DNA of 64,000 nt from Lientehia sp934351765 (GTDB lineage: Bacteria > Bacillota > Clostridia > Lachnospirales > Lachnospiraceae). Below are positions 16,845 through 25,170 of the stretch, one piece after another; position 1 is the first letter of the stretch; every line of letters begins with the position of its first letter. The DNA is taken from NCBI RefSeq assembly GCF_052118925.1, contig NZ_JBQKGG010000007.1, forward strand, positions 1-64,000, in the 5' to 3' direction. Under the pieces are notes generated by a model. It had not been told where the DNA came from. It saw only the letters and a program-made list of their open reading frames with translations, and did no database searches. The translations under genes were made by a program, and so were the position numbers.

Positions 16845-18167
16845 TTAGAAAAGAGATACTGCACAGTATACTCTTCCGGTATTCAGACCGGAAATTCCAA
16901 TACCATGAGATTCATCGATTGCGTGGATAATCTGGCCGCCACCGATGTACATTGCTACATGATAGATGCTTCCACCGTTTGCGTAGAAAATCAGATCACC
17001 AGGCTGAAGATCACCTACAGAAATACTTCTTCCTGCACCGGCCTGAGAACGGGAGGTTCTGGGAAGGCTGATTCCAAAGTGTGCGTACACACCTCTGGTA
17101 AATCCGGAACAGTCTGTTCCGTTTGTCAGGCTGTTTCCACCAAACACATACGGATTACCAACAAACTGCTTTGCATACGCTACAACTGCGCTTCTGGTTG
17201 CATCTGCAACTGCTTCGGTAGGAGCTGCCGCAGGAGTTGTATTCTTCGAAGCTTCCGTTTCTCTCTTGGTTTCTGCTGCTGTTTCTCTCTTGGTTTCTGT
17301 CTTCTCGGAGGTTTCTTCCCGACGGCTTGCAGTCGTCTCAGCTTCGGTTTCCGCCTTCTTAAGCTCTTCCTCAGCCTTTCTTGCCTCTTCCTCTCTTCTC
17401 GCCTGCTCTTCCAGCTGCTGCTGTTCTTCCTCAAGAGAAATTGCTTTATCGAATTTTACATATGTATCAACATAATCCTTGGAAACGTATCCAGTAACAT
17501 CATTGCCATCATCGTCCTGTCCAAGAGAAAGCTTTACGAATTCCTCAGTCTGGTCAACAACCGTATAGGTATCGCCTTCCCAGAGCGTATCAATTACGTT
17601 GCTCTCTGTTGTAGGCTCTTCACGGAGTCTTAAACCGCCCTCGGAAACCTCGGCAAAGCTCTTTCCGATCTTCATGGCAACAGCTTCTGCTTCATCGCCG
17701 GTTACGAAGTAATCAGACTTAATGTAACCCTCTACATTACCGGACTGGATCTTGTACCAGTCACCGTCTTCCTTTGTAACAGTTTCTTCGATGGTCGCCG
17801 CACAGTTATTATAAATCTTTCCTACCACCTCAGCATCGGTTGTTGCATCGGTACGGACATTTACATAACCCTCATCGCTCCCCACCTGGGATACAGCAAC
17901 ATTCGCGTACGGAGATACCTTTTCTTCTACAGGTGCCTCTGCCGCCGGAGCTGCCTGTGCCGTCTCCGTGGTTCCGCTCTGAAGATAATCCTTCAGCTCA
18001 CTTTCCGGATTCGCAGATCCTGCATAAAAATTATTCATTGCTACGGAAAGACCAGCCATCGCAGAATCAATTTCAACCTTGTTTGCTGCATTGATGGGGG
18101 ACGTTCCTGCTATCAACATGGATGCGCACACACAGCCTACTGTGACAACAATCCTGTTTTTTCTCAT
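16845..18167 (-). CDS. Secreted SH3-domain NlpC/P60 peptidoglycan hydrolase
   Basis: The 440-residue precursor has a signal peptide (RKNRIVVTVGCVCASMLIAG) and two bacterial SH3 domains (from about residues 90 and 165, with GYVNVRTDATTDAEVVGK and GGLRLREEPTTESNVI). A Glu/Ala/Lys-rich coiled region follows (about 245-325). The C-terminal NlpC/P60 domain has the catalytic Cys in NGTDCSGFTRGVY and His in SIYHVAMYIGGG. Such enzymes cut the gamma-D-Glu-diamino acid bond of wall peptides. Two consensus promoters lie upstream and a terminator downstream, so it is monocistronic and probably highly expressed. Confidence 0.93.
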   Translation of the reverse strand: MRKNRIVVTVGCVCASMLIAGTSPINAANKVEIDSAMAGLSVAMNNFYAGSANPESELKDYLQSGTTETAQAAPAAEAPVEEKVSPYANVAVSQVGSDEGYVNVRTDATTDAEVVGKIYNNCAATIEETVTKEDGDWYKIQSGNVEGYIKSDYFVTGDEAEAVAMKIGKSFAEVSEGGLRLREEPTTESNVIDTLWEGDTYTVVDQTEEFVKLSLGQDDDGNDVTGYVSKDYVDTYVKFDKAISLEEEQQQLEEQARREEEARKAEEELKKAETEAETTASRREETSEKTETKRETAAETKRETEASKNTTPAAAPTEAVADATRSAVVAYAKQFVGNPYVFGGNSLTNGTDCSGFTRGVYAHFGISLPRTSRSQAGAGRSISVGDLQPGDLIFYANGGSIYHVAMYIGGGQIIHAIDESHGIGISGLNTGRVYCAVSLF

Positions 18168-18227
18168 ATATTTAACCTCCAGCCTTGTCCAACTGCCATT
18201 TGTTACATTTTTGTTACATCCAGAACT

Positions 18228-18256
18228 ATTATACCGTTTTCCGCCCCTCCTGTCAA
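18228..18256 (-). promoter_or_regulatory. Proximal sigma-A promoter of the P60 gene
   Basis: TTGACA (18251-18256) and TATAAT (18228-18233) are separated by exactly 17 bases, about 60 bases upstream of the start codon. Confidence 0.85.
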
Positions 18257-18359
18257 TAAATCACAATCAAAAAGAGTGGCTTTTCCTGCTTTTTTCCCTG
18301 CTTTTGTAACAAGTCCGTCACAATTTTATGAAAAGTATAATAACCCTAATATGGAACTA

Positions 18360-18388
18360 ATTATAGCAGTTATCCACAGTGCTGTCAA
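18360..18388 (-). promoter_or_regulatory. Distal sigma-A promoter of the P60 gene
   Basis: TTGACA (18383-18388) and TATAAT (18360-18365), again with a 17-base spacer. The GTGGATAACTG spacer resembles DnaA-box-like TTATCCACA on the other strand. Transcription from here gives a leader of about 190 bases. Confidence 0.75.
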
Positions 18389-18491
18389 CGTTTTACGCCG
18401 ATTTTCCACAATTCCTGCGGAGCAAGCTCCTGGTTTTCCACATGAGAAGCATAAGTTTGTAACAATTTCCCTTAAACTTCCCTACCGTGTC

Positions 18492-19625
18492 TCAGACACC
18501 AAAATATTCACATACAGCCCGCGCGATCGCATCAAAGCCCTTTATGGTTCCGAGATTTCTCCCCGGCTCCGCGTTTTTCCCGTATACCAGCCAGGGCACA
18601 TATTCTCTCGTATGATCCGTGGTCTTTAAAAAACCGGGATCGCAGCCATGATCTGCTGTGATCATCAGAAGATCCTCATCTCTCATACCGGGCAGGAACC
18701 GGTCTAAAAACTGATCGAAGGCCGTCAGTGCCGCCGCATACCCGTCAATGTCCCTGCGATGACCATACAGCATATCAAAATCCACCAGATTGATGAAGCA
18801 CAATCCCTCAAAGTCACTCTTCTGCTTTTCCAGTGCCAGCTCCATACCCTCTGCATTCCCACTGGTCCGGCTGCATTCTGTCTGCCCGGCTCCGGCGAAA
18901 ATATCATAGATCTTTCCGATGCTGATCACATCATACCCTGCCGCCTTCAATCGCGTGAGCATGGTTTCACCGGGCGGTGTCAGTGAGAAATCATGGCGGT
19001 TGGTCGTCCGCTTAAATGTTTCCGGACTGTCCCCCACAAACGGACGCGCGATCACACGGCCCACCGCCAGACTCCCCGTAAGCATGCTCCGTGCGATCTC
19101 ACAATACCGGTACAGCTCTTTTATCGGAACAATCTTCTCATGAGCGGCAATCTGAAACACGCTGTCCGCACTGGTGTAAACAATAAGCGCTCCGGTGTTG
19201 ACATGCTCCATGCCAAAATCTTTTATAGCCTGCGTACCGGAATAAGGACGGTTACAGAGGCATTTTCGTCCCACAGCACGCTCAAACTCCCTGATAAACG
19301 ATTCCGGAAATCCGTTGGGAAATGTCGGCATAGGACGATCACTGATAATACCTGCAATCTCCCAGTGTCCGATGGTCGTATCCTTCCCCCTGCTCAGCTC
19401 CTCCAACCGTCCGTAGCTGCCGATAGGTGTGCTGCTTCCCGGCGCTTTACATGTCACACCGTCAATCTGAAACAGCCCAAGCCGCTCCAGATTGGGAACC
19501 GAAAACTTCGGGCTCCTGGCCACCGTTCCAAGCGTATTGGCTCCGCAATCCCCAAACTGTGCCGCATCCGGTGCCTCACCGATTCCAAAGCTGTCCAGAA
19601 CAAACAGAAAAATCCGTCTTGCCAT
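18492..19625 (-). CDS. deoB: Phosphopentomutase
   Basis: DeoB interconverts ribose-1-phosphate and ribose-5-phosphate (and the deoxy forms) in nucleoside salvage. It belongs to the alkaline phosphatase superfamily: metal-binding LFVLDSFGIGEAPDA at the N-terminus, GKDTTIGHWEIAG around the phospho-acceptor Thr, and LINLVDFDMLYGHRRD plus MITADHGCDP for the second metal site. The ATG at 19625 is used because AAAGGCGG fits it better than the ATG two codons earlier. It is 377 residues, close to the usual 385-395. Confidence 0.95.
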   Translation of the reverse strand: MARRIFLFVLDSFGIGEAPDAAQFGDCGANTLGTVARSPKFSVPNLERLGLFQIDGVTCKAPGSSTPIGSYGRLEELSRGKDTTIGHWEIAGIISDRPMPTFPNGFPESFIREFERAVGRKCLCNRPYSGTQAIKDFGMEHVNTGALIVYTSADSVFQIAAHEKIVPIKELYRYCEIARSMLTGSLAVGRVIARPFVGDSPETFKRTTNRHDFSLTPPGETMLTRLKAAGYDVISIGKIYDIFAGAGQTECSRTSGNAEGMELALEKQKSDFEGLCFINLVDFDMLYGHRRDIDGYAAALTAFDQFLDRFLPGMRDEDLLMITADHGCDPGFLKTTDHTREYVPWLVYGKNAEPGRNLGTIKGFDAIARAVCEYFGV

Positions 19626-19646
19626 GCTCATACCGCCTTTCTGATG

Positions 19647-20783
19647 CTACTCCTGATCCTTATAATGATCCAGAAAATGAACACGCTCACCATGCTGCTT
19701 ATAGGCAATCACCGTGTCTATATTTACATTTTCCATGCTTTTAAAAATATTTTTTTCCACAAAGGGATTTACTTTTTTCAGATCACGGATCAGATTTTTG
19801 ATCTCCATCCGCTTCGATACCGGACTGCCCTCGGGCCGGCAGGTCGTACAGGTGTCTGTAAACCGGCAGGCACACTGAATGAATTTCAGGCCGTTTTCGT
19901 CCCGCCACCGCTTAATATCATCCTCCCTGACCAGATACATGGGACGGATCAGCTCCATCCCCTCAAAATTCGTGCTGTGGAGCTTCGGCATCATGGTCTG
20001 TACCTGCGCGCCATAAAGCATGCCCATGAGGATCGTCTCGATCACGTCATCATAATGATGCCCCAGAGCGATCTTATTACAGCCAAGCTCCTTCGCCTTG
20101 CTGTATAAATATCCGCGCCGCATTCTCGCGCAGAGATAGCAGGGCGATTTTTCAATCTCATAAACCGCCTCAAAGATCTGCGTTTCAAAGACTGTGACCG
20201 GGATCCCCAGATGCTCCGCATTATGCTCGATCACCTTCCTGTTTTCCGCATTATAACCGGGATCCATTACCAGAAAGACCAGTTCAAAGGGGATCTTGTT
20301 GTGGCGCTTCAGCTCCTGAAACAGCTTCGCCATGAGCATGGAATCCTTTCCTCCGGAGATGCAGACCGCGATCTTATCACCCGGCTCCACCAGTTCATAA
20401 TTGGCCACAGCCTTGGCGAATCTGGTAAACAGGCTGCGCTTATAGGTTTTCCGAATACTGTCCTCGATCTCCTCCCGGCTCTTCTCTCCGGTAACGCCGC
20501 TTTCCATCTGGCTCATGAGCCAGCCGTTATAGCCGCCGGCAAGGCTTCCCGCCTCGATTCCCCGCTCTTCCAGTTCCTCGCACAGCTCCTCGCTGGCCGT
20601 TCCGCGGATGCAGAAAAATACCGGGATTTTCCCCTCCGGCAGCTTCTCCGGATCCTCCAGGATCTCCTCCCGTGTCATGGCAATGGCCCCGGGAATCGTC
20701 CCGTATCTCCTGGTTTCCTCGTTTCGGATGTCGATCAGCTGGATATCCGACCGTTTCGCTAAGTCCTTTAATGTAATTTCCAT
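19647..20783 (-). CDS. Rhodanese-TtcA-type tRNA sulfur transfer fusion
   Basis: The first 100 residues form a rhodanese domain with a Cys loop FFCIRGTASEEL and GGYNGW. The rest is a TtcA/TtuA-type ATP pyrophosphatase: SGGKDSMLMAKLF (PP-loop), CYLCARMRRGYLY and GHHYDDVIETILMGMLYG. A C-terminal CTTCRPEGSPVSKR segment offers iron-sulfur ligands. TtcA enzymes thiolate a tRNA base; a fused rhodanese could supply the persulfide. The ATG at 20783 is preferred over one nine codons earlier on ribosome-site spacing. It lies 22 bases upstream of deoB. Confidence 0.8.
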   Translation of the reverse strand: MEITLKDLAKRSDIQLIDIRNEETRRYGTIPGAIAMTREEILEDPEKLPEGKIPVFFCIRGTASEELCEELEERGIEAGSLAGGYNGWLMSQMESGVTGEKSREEIEDSIRKTYKRSLFTRFAKAVANYELVEPGDKIAVCISGGKDSMLMAKLFQELKRHNKIPFELVFLVMDPGYNAENRKVIEHNAEHLGIPVTVFETQIFEAVYEIEKSPCYLCARMRRGYLYSKAKELGCNKIALGHHYDDVIETILMGMLYGAQVQTMMPKLHSTNFEGMELIRPMYLVREDDIKRWRDENGLKFIQCACRFTDTCTTCRPEGSPVSKRMEIKNLIRDLKKVNPFVEKNIFKSMENVNIDTVIAYKQHGERVHFLDHYKDQE

Positions 20784-20813
20784 CGTTCTCTCTCTTTCCA
20801 TGCGTTGCAATGC

Positions 20814-21175
20814 CTATTCACTGAGCAGCCAGTCAATCAGATTCAGCGCCTTTATGCCATCATAAGAATTGATGAAGCTACGATCCATAGACAGTACGAT
20901 CTTTTCGTAGTTATCTCCGATCATGCGCAACGGACGAAGCTCCCGTTCACGGGTCTCTGGAGACTGCATACTCTCCGTCACCTGAATATATACCTTATCG
21001 TTCGGTTTTTCCGCAACGAAGTCGACCTCCGTCTCTCCGACCTTTCCGACATATACCCGATATCACGATGTAACAGCTCCAGAAATACGATGTTTTCAAT
21101 AATATGACCGCTGTCTGCATCCCGGTAGCCCAATAGCATATTACGAAACCCCATATCGATGATATCGTTTAGCAC
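20814..21175 (-). pseudogene. C-terminal fragment of a DUF4143-type AAA ATPase, frameshifted
   Basis: The fragment begins with DMGFRNMLLGYRDADSGHIIENIVFLELLHR and continues in another frame with VYVGKVGETEVDFVAEKPND, KVYIQVTESMQSPETRERE and ends ALNLIDWLLSE. This is the C-terminal half of the common AAA ATPase/DUF4143 proteins. One base is missing near 21062, and the whole N-terminal ATPase domain is gone. It is a relic with no expected function. Confidence 0.75.
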
Positions 21176-21188
21176 AACAATTCTTTTT

Positions 21189-21545
21189 TTAAATCAAAAA
21201 CCATAATAGCCTCCCAAATTCCGATTTGAGCGAGTAAAGCAAGGGGCTAATGCCCTTATGCTTTTCTCTTTTCTTTTGCTGTTTCAATTCAAACATTCGC
21301 AGTTTTTCCGCTTCTTTTTTCTCTTTGCTTCTAATCTTGCGTTCCTGTTTGTTTTGTTCCTGTTATAATTTCAATGCCTGCTGCGATTTTGTTCCAATAC
21401 CTGTTTCCTGCACCTCATAATCTTTTGGTTCTGCACCAAAAGTCACCTTTGCTACAGACAACTTACCATCCTAGATACGCTCAAATACGCCTACCCAGAA
21501 TGGTTCTTCAAAATACACCGTCAGTTTTCCATTTACTTTGTCCAT
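21189..21545 (-). pseudogene. YjdF-like (DUF2992) gene with two in-frame stops
   Basis: From the ATG at 21545 the frame gives KVNGKLTVYFEEPFWVGVFER, then a TAG, then GKLSVAKVTFGAEPKDYEVQ, then a TAA about 39 codons later, then a lysine-rich tail with QERKIRSKEKKEAEKLRMF. This matches YjdF/DUF2992 proteins, whose genes in Firmicutes are often under an RNA switch sensing aromatic heterocycles. A GGAGGG ribosome site remains. The two stops disable it, and the frame runs on into the neighbouring DUF4143 relic. Confidence 0.65.
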
Positions 21546-21727
21546 AAGAATCCCTCCTACAATAATTGTTGAACAAAGAATGGACAACCCGGAGGGGCAG
21601 GTTACTTACCCTATTTACATATGACGGCTGAGCTACCTACCAGCTCTAGTACATTGCGTTTTTATCTTTGTATCTATAATCAAGCCATATGGCACGATTA
21701 ACTTAGCATGTCAAACAACGATTTACA
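21546..21727. other. Intergenic segment upstream of the YjdF relic
   Basis: On the minus strand this leader contains a paired AGAGCTGGTAGGTAGCTC hairpin and a short CCTGCCCCTCCGGG segment before the ribosome site. A switch-like leader is conceivable because yjdF genes often have one, but I cannot match the yjdF motif. Confidence 0.3.
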
Positions 21728-22063
21728 CTACTCTTCGTATTTCGTGTATTTATCAAGCTGAGCATCAATATCACGACCGCCATACATCACTCGCATAACG
21801 GAAACTGTCCTATCATCATTATCTACAATATATAGAATGCAATAATTATCTACCGGAACAATATGAAGTCCACGACTTTTCCACGGTTCTCTATCATAAA
21901 AACGATAGCGCTCTGGCATGTCGTCAAGACTCATAATACACTTTTCAATTCTGTCCAGCTGACCACTGGCATTCTCCGGTGACTGCAGTTCGTAGGCAAT
22001 ATACTCATAGATATTACGGATATCATTATCTGCCTGATCTGTAATTTTGATAGCATATATCAT
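21728..22063 (-). CDS. RelE/ParE family toxin
   Basis: The 111-residue basic protein has the RelE/ParE fold pattern: YAIKITDQADNDIRNIYEYIA at the N-terminus, a Leu/Met-rich helix (LDRIEKCIMSLDDMPERYR) and the terminal strands GLHIVPVDNYCILYIVD and VSVMRVMYGGRD. Its ATG overlaps the stop of the antitoxin gene (ATGA), the usual coupling. RelE toxins cut mRNA at the ribosome, ParE toxins inhibit gyrase; the sequence does not decide between them. Confidence 0.88.
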   Translation of the reverse strand: MIYAIKITDQADNDIRNIYEYIAYELQSPENASGQLDRIEKCIMSLDDMPERYRFYDREPWKSRGLHIVPVDNYCILYIVDNDDRTVSVMRVMYGGRDIDAQLDKYTKYEE

Positions 22064-22368
22064 AGATTATAATCCTTACGGATGTCTGCAAAAACTGCAC
22101 TTGCTTCTCTTGTTCTTCCTGCTTTGATATCCGCATACCCTTTCTCAAATTCTGCATTCAGTTCTGCTTCTGATAAAGCGGACATATCTACAGGACGAGA
22201 AGATGGAATTTTCACTTCAAAAGGAAGTCCTCTCTGAAGAATTATCTGTTTATAAAACATATTGATAGCATTGGATGCAGGAATACCAAGTGTGGACAAA
22301 ATGCTTTCTGCCTTTTCTTTTACCTCCGGTTCAATACGAGCATAAAGATTCGCTGATTTTGCTGCCAT
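22060..22368 (-). CDS. RelB/DinJ family antitoxin
   Basis: The 102-residue protein starts with a ribbon-helix-helix (ANLYARIEPEVKEKAESIL, then STLGIPASNAINMFYKQIIL) followed by LPFEVKIPS, the hallmark of RelB/DinJ antitoxins. The acidic tail should wrap the toxin. The ATG at 22368 is chosen for AAAGGTGG at the right distance. RelB proteins bind their own promoter, and a TATAAT (with TATG upstream) lies about 30 bases before the start. Confidence 0.9.
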   Translation of the reverse strand: MAAKSANLYARIEPEVKEKAESILSTLGIPASNAINMFYKQIILQRGLPFEVKIPSSRPVDMSALSEAELNAEFEKGYADIKAGRTREASAVFADIRKDYNL

Positions 22369-22454
22369 ATAAAGCACCACCTTTCACATATTCTCTGATT
22401 ATATCATACTCGTTCGTGCGTACAAAAGCAATACATTCCATAAATCTTTACAGT

Positions 22455-22805
22455 TTATTCACCAAAACTTATCAAAGTCCTCTGCGTTGCAATGCTGTCA
22501 TATTTTACAGAATCGTTTCCTTTCTCCGTCCAGATATCCATCAGCATTCCAATGGTCAGATAATCCAAGTCTCGAATGGAAAGACCGATTTCTAAGCAGT
22601 GCAAGAGGAACAAGGGAGTTGGCATCTCCCTGCTACTGCGTTTAAGTTTTTTTAGAGTCAACATCCGTGATAAGATTCGTACCCCAAAGGGCAAGAATCT
22701 TCGGCAGGACTTCATAGATGGAAAACATCTCAAACTGGTCAAGCCAATCATCGATAGCGAACTCTTCTTCCTCTTCCTTACTGCCTTTATAGGGGCTTTC
22801 CAACT
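22455..22805 (-). pseudogene. Relic of a phage tail-assembly chaperone (both frames)
   Basis: One frame reads DWLDQFEMFSIYEVLPKILALWG and ends at SKKT. The overlapping next frame reads REMPTPLFLLHCLEIGLSIR and DLDYLTIGMLMDIWTEKG. These match, segment by segment, the two-frame tail chaperone of the resident prophage at 37.0-37.6 kb (DEWLDQFGTFSIYQVLPEII; TTPLLLLRAVQLGVQIGEMD). The A-run at the switch has seven A's here versus eight in the prophage. The upstream half of the gene is missing and is replaced by methyltransferase sequence, so this is a piece of a different, older prophage. Confidence 0.75.
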
Positions 22806-22969
22806 TTGCTAATTAATTTTGTTTTCAGATGATTTGCTTTGAAAGTAGTCCATATTGTTTTGTCAAATTCATTAGCTATTGAAATATTAAATCCAGCTCT
22901 TTCAAAGCCAAGATCAAGACCACCACAACCTCTAAACAAGCTAATAACATTCATTATTTTTCCTCCCAT
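22787..22969 (-). pseudogene. N-terminal fragment of a C5-cytosine DNA methyltransferase
   Basis: About 55 residues from NVISLFRGCGGLDLGFERAGF are the AdoMet-binding motif I of a Dcm-type methyltransferase, and SIANEFDKTIWTTFKANH is motif II. The similarity stops abruptly near 22800 where phage tail sequence begins. Catalytic motifs IV (PCQ), VI and VIII are absent. It sits 15 bases after a frameshifted XRE gene, consistent with a former restriction-modification control unit. Confidence 0.75.
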
Positions 22970-22984
22970 ACCTTTGAGTCTGCT

Positions 22985-23166
22985 TCAAAGGAAATATTGT
23001 TTTTTACAAAATTCTTTAGTTTTCTTTAATACCTGACAATTCGGAATTGCCTTTTCATTTTCCCAACGATTTCTGTTGAAAAAGAGACACCAATCGCTTC
23101 AGCGAATTCTGTTTGATTCAGCAGACATTTTCTTCTGATATCTTTAATCTCAGTGCTTATACTCAT
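22985..23166 (-). pseudogene. Frameshifted XRE-family regulator
   Basis: The frame from the ATG at 23166 encodes STEIKDIRRKCLLNQTEFAE and AIGVSFST. After one lost base the next frame continues NRWENEKAIPNCQVLKKTKE and ends at 22985. Together they make a complete short XRE protein. It probably accompanied the truncated methyltransferase. Confidence 0.65.
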
Positions 23167-23466
23167 GAGTGACCTCCTTGTCCATTTATATAGCGTTATT
23201 ACAGCAAATATAAAGCAAAAAGCAAATTGGTTAAGACAAAGATACTATTTGTTGTATTCCATTGTATTCTACAATATCATTAGGCACATACCAAAAAACG
23301 GACATCTAAAGTCAATATTTTTGTCCACTCACCCCCAAATCAACACTTCTATCTATCCAACTATAAAATTCAGCCTCTCTGCCGCTCCCAAAACGCAGAA
23401 AATCCGAGGACCTGGATTTACGTCCAAATCCTCGGAAAGCCTTATATTTCAAGCATTTTCACACTC
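23167..23466. other. Intergenic region at the left prophage boundary
   Basis: No gene is seen. It contains the recombinase operon terminator (TCCGAGGA / TCCTCGGA stem, 23403-23436) and AT-rich sequence upstream of the XRE relic. The attachment site of the prophage should lie in or close to this stretch, because it separates the last phage gene from the non-phage relics. Confidence 0.45.
23403..23436 (-). terminator. Terminator after the serine recombinase operon
   Basis: An 8-bp perfect stem (TCCGAGGA / TCCTCGGA) is followed on the minus strand by a weak T-containing tail. It is 30 bases beyond the stop codon of the second recombinase. Confidence 0.55.
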
Positions 23467-25170
23467 TCAATTGTGTACTTTAGTCAACAGAACCACGCTC
23501 TCGACGTCGTTTTCGTTGAGCAACACCCTACCACCAGCTTCAGCGTCATAATCTACGCGGAATTTAAATCTGATTCGCTTCAGGATGCTTCCATTTTCCT
23601 GTCTTTCAGGAAACAGGTCAATCCTTTCAATAAGTGTATATAAAAACTCTTTTCTCTCCAAGTCGGTCATTTCTTCAAACATTTCATCGAATTGGAGAAG
23701 AACCTTGCAGAGCTGCTTTGATGTCAGGTTCTCATCATAGGCTCCGGATATCTTATCAGTCACATCATCGATCTTTTCTTCCAGGTCAGCGATCCTGTCA
23801 TAAAGTGTATCCAGACGGTCTTGCATGTCCTGATACTTTCGATCGTAATGCCTGTCAGTAACATCCAGTCTATCCAGCTGCTGCATCAACTTATCCTTTG
23901 CACCTGTCGCCTGAACCAGCTGAGTCCTGAGACCTTCACGCTCTGCTTCAAAGCTTGATACATCCACCTTCTCATCCAGCTTGCCTCTGATGAAAGCTTC
24001 AAACTGTTCATCATTCACCATGTCGTGAATAACACCAATTATTTCGGCATCTGTATCAATCTGGTTTAGCGAAGGTTTGAAATCACATTTCTTACCAGTG
24101 CTTTCAATTCGCTTTCGGTGTAAACATCGATAGTAGAATGTGGAATTCACCTTGCCGCTTGGATACTTCTTCCGTCGAACTGTTCCGGCAAGAGAAGCTC
24201 CGCAGATCGGGCATTTCAGGATACCTGCCAGAAGATGTTCATGGTCAAGATCATGAATCTTATTCCATTTGACACCGGTCTCTTTTCGCTTCTCACGAGC
24301 TTTGTTCCAAGTATCTTCATCTATGATAGCATCATGTCTTCCATCAGCGACAAGATAATCATCCTGCTTAACTCTACGATATTGATCTCTGGTTCCTTTG
24401 ACTTTTTCTGTGGCACTCTTACCATATACGATCTTACCAACATAGACTGGATTATCAAGTATCTTCATGATATGGCTGCGAGTAAAATAACTCACTTCAA
24501 AGTCACGGCTCGTATTTTTCGTATAACCATGATCATTCAGATAATTGCTGATTGAGTCCGCGCCCATATCAGAATTGATGAATTTATCGAAGATAACCTT
24601 AACGATCTCAGCTTCCTTCGGATCAACGACCAGTTCGCCTTTTTCTTTATCCAGGCGATATCCAAATGGAGCCAAGCCTCCGTTCCACTTACCCTCTCTG
24701 GCCTTCTGCTTCCGACCTTCCATTGTCTGAACAAGAATGTTCTCACGCTCAATCTCTGCAACAGCGGAGAGAACGGTGATGGTAAGCTTACCAGAATCCT
24801 TGGAAGAATCGATGCCATCCTCAACGCAGATCAGATTCACTCCGTAATCCTGAATATACTGAAGTGAGTTCAATACATCCGCAGCATTTCTTCCAAATCG
24901 AGAAAGCTTAAATACCAGTATATAGGATATTCCGTCTCTGTCATCAGTGATATCCCGAAGCATCTGCGTAAACTCAGGACGACCGGTTATATTCTTTCCA
25001 GATCTTCCTGCATCGCAATACTCCCTTACGACCTCCATTCCCTGATAATCAGCAAACTTGTTAAGTCGCTCTCTCTGAGCTTCCAGACTGTATCCTTCCA
25101 CCTGCATGGAAGTGGAGACGCGGATATATATGTAGCATTTCTGCTGCTTCTTTTTCTTCTTTTCTGTCAT
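23467..25170 (-). CDS. Large serine recombinase (second of tandem pair)
   Basis: The 567-residue protein has a resolvase catalytic domain with the nucleophile in YIRVSTSMQ (Ser19) and the Arg-rich KLSRFGRNAADVL. A recombinase domain (GGLAPFGYRLDKEKGELVVD) and a zinc ribbon (CPICGASL with a later CLH and KKCDF) follow. Then comes a long coiled coil (about 400-500) used for integrase synapsis. It overlaps the upstream recombinase by four bases (ATGA), so both are made from one message. Its role relative to the first enzyme (integration, excision or cooperation) cannot be told from sequence. Confidence 0.92.
   Translation of the reverse strand: MTEKKKKKQQKCYIYIRVSTSMQVEGYSLEAQRERLNKFADYQGMEVVREYCDAGRSGKNITGRPEFTQMLRDITDDRDGISYILVFKLSRFGRNAADVLNSLQYIQDYGVNLICVEDGIDSSKDSGKLTITVLSAVAEIERENILVQTMEGRKQKAREGKWNGGLAPFGYRLDKEKGELVVDPKEAEIVKVIFDKFINSDMGADSISNYLNDHGYTKNTSRDFEVSYFTRSHIMKILDNPVYVGKIVYGKSATEKVKGTRDQYRRVKQDDYLVADGRHDAIIDEDTWNKAREKRKETGVKWNKIHDLDHEHLLAGILKCPICGASLAGTVRRKKYPSGKVNSTFYYRCLHRKRIESTGKKCDFKPSLNQIDTDAEIIGVIHDMVNDEQFEAFIRGKLDEKVDVSSFEAEREGLRTQLVQATGAKDKLMQQLDRLDVTDRHYDRKYQDMQDRLDTLYDRIADLEEKIDDVTDKISGAYDENLTSKQLCKVLLQFDEMFEEMTDLERKEFLYTLIERIDLFPERQENGSILKRIRFKFRVDYDAEAGGRVLLNENDVESVVLLTKVHN

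Larger units (their letters stand above)
18168..18491. other. Intergenic region with promoters of the P60 gene
   Basis: No gene is present. The segment holds two tandem consensus promoters directed at the P60 gene, a run of TTTCC/TTTTGTAAC repeats and the 3' flank of the phosphopentomutase gene. Confidence 0.6.

Noticed and set aside
18993..20108. 371-codon plus-strand frame across deoB and ttcA
   Set aside because: Antisense to two strongly supported genes; no protein family pattern.
21546..21727. yjdF riboswitch upstream of the YjdF relic
   Set aside because: The position fits and a hairpin exists, but I cannot match the conserved motif, and the gene is dead.
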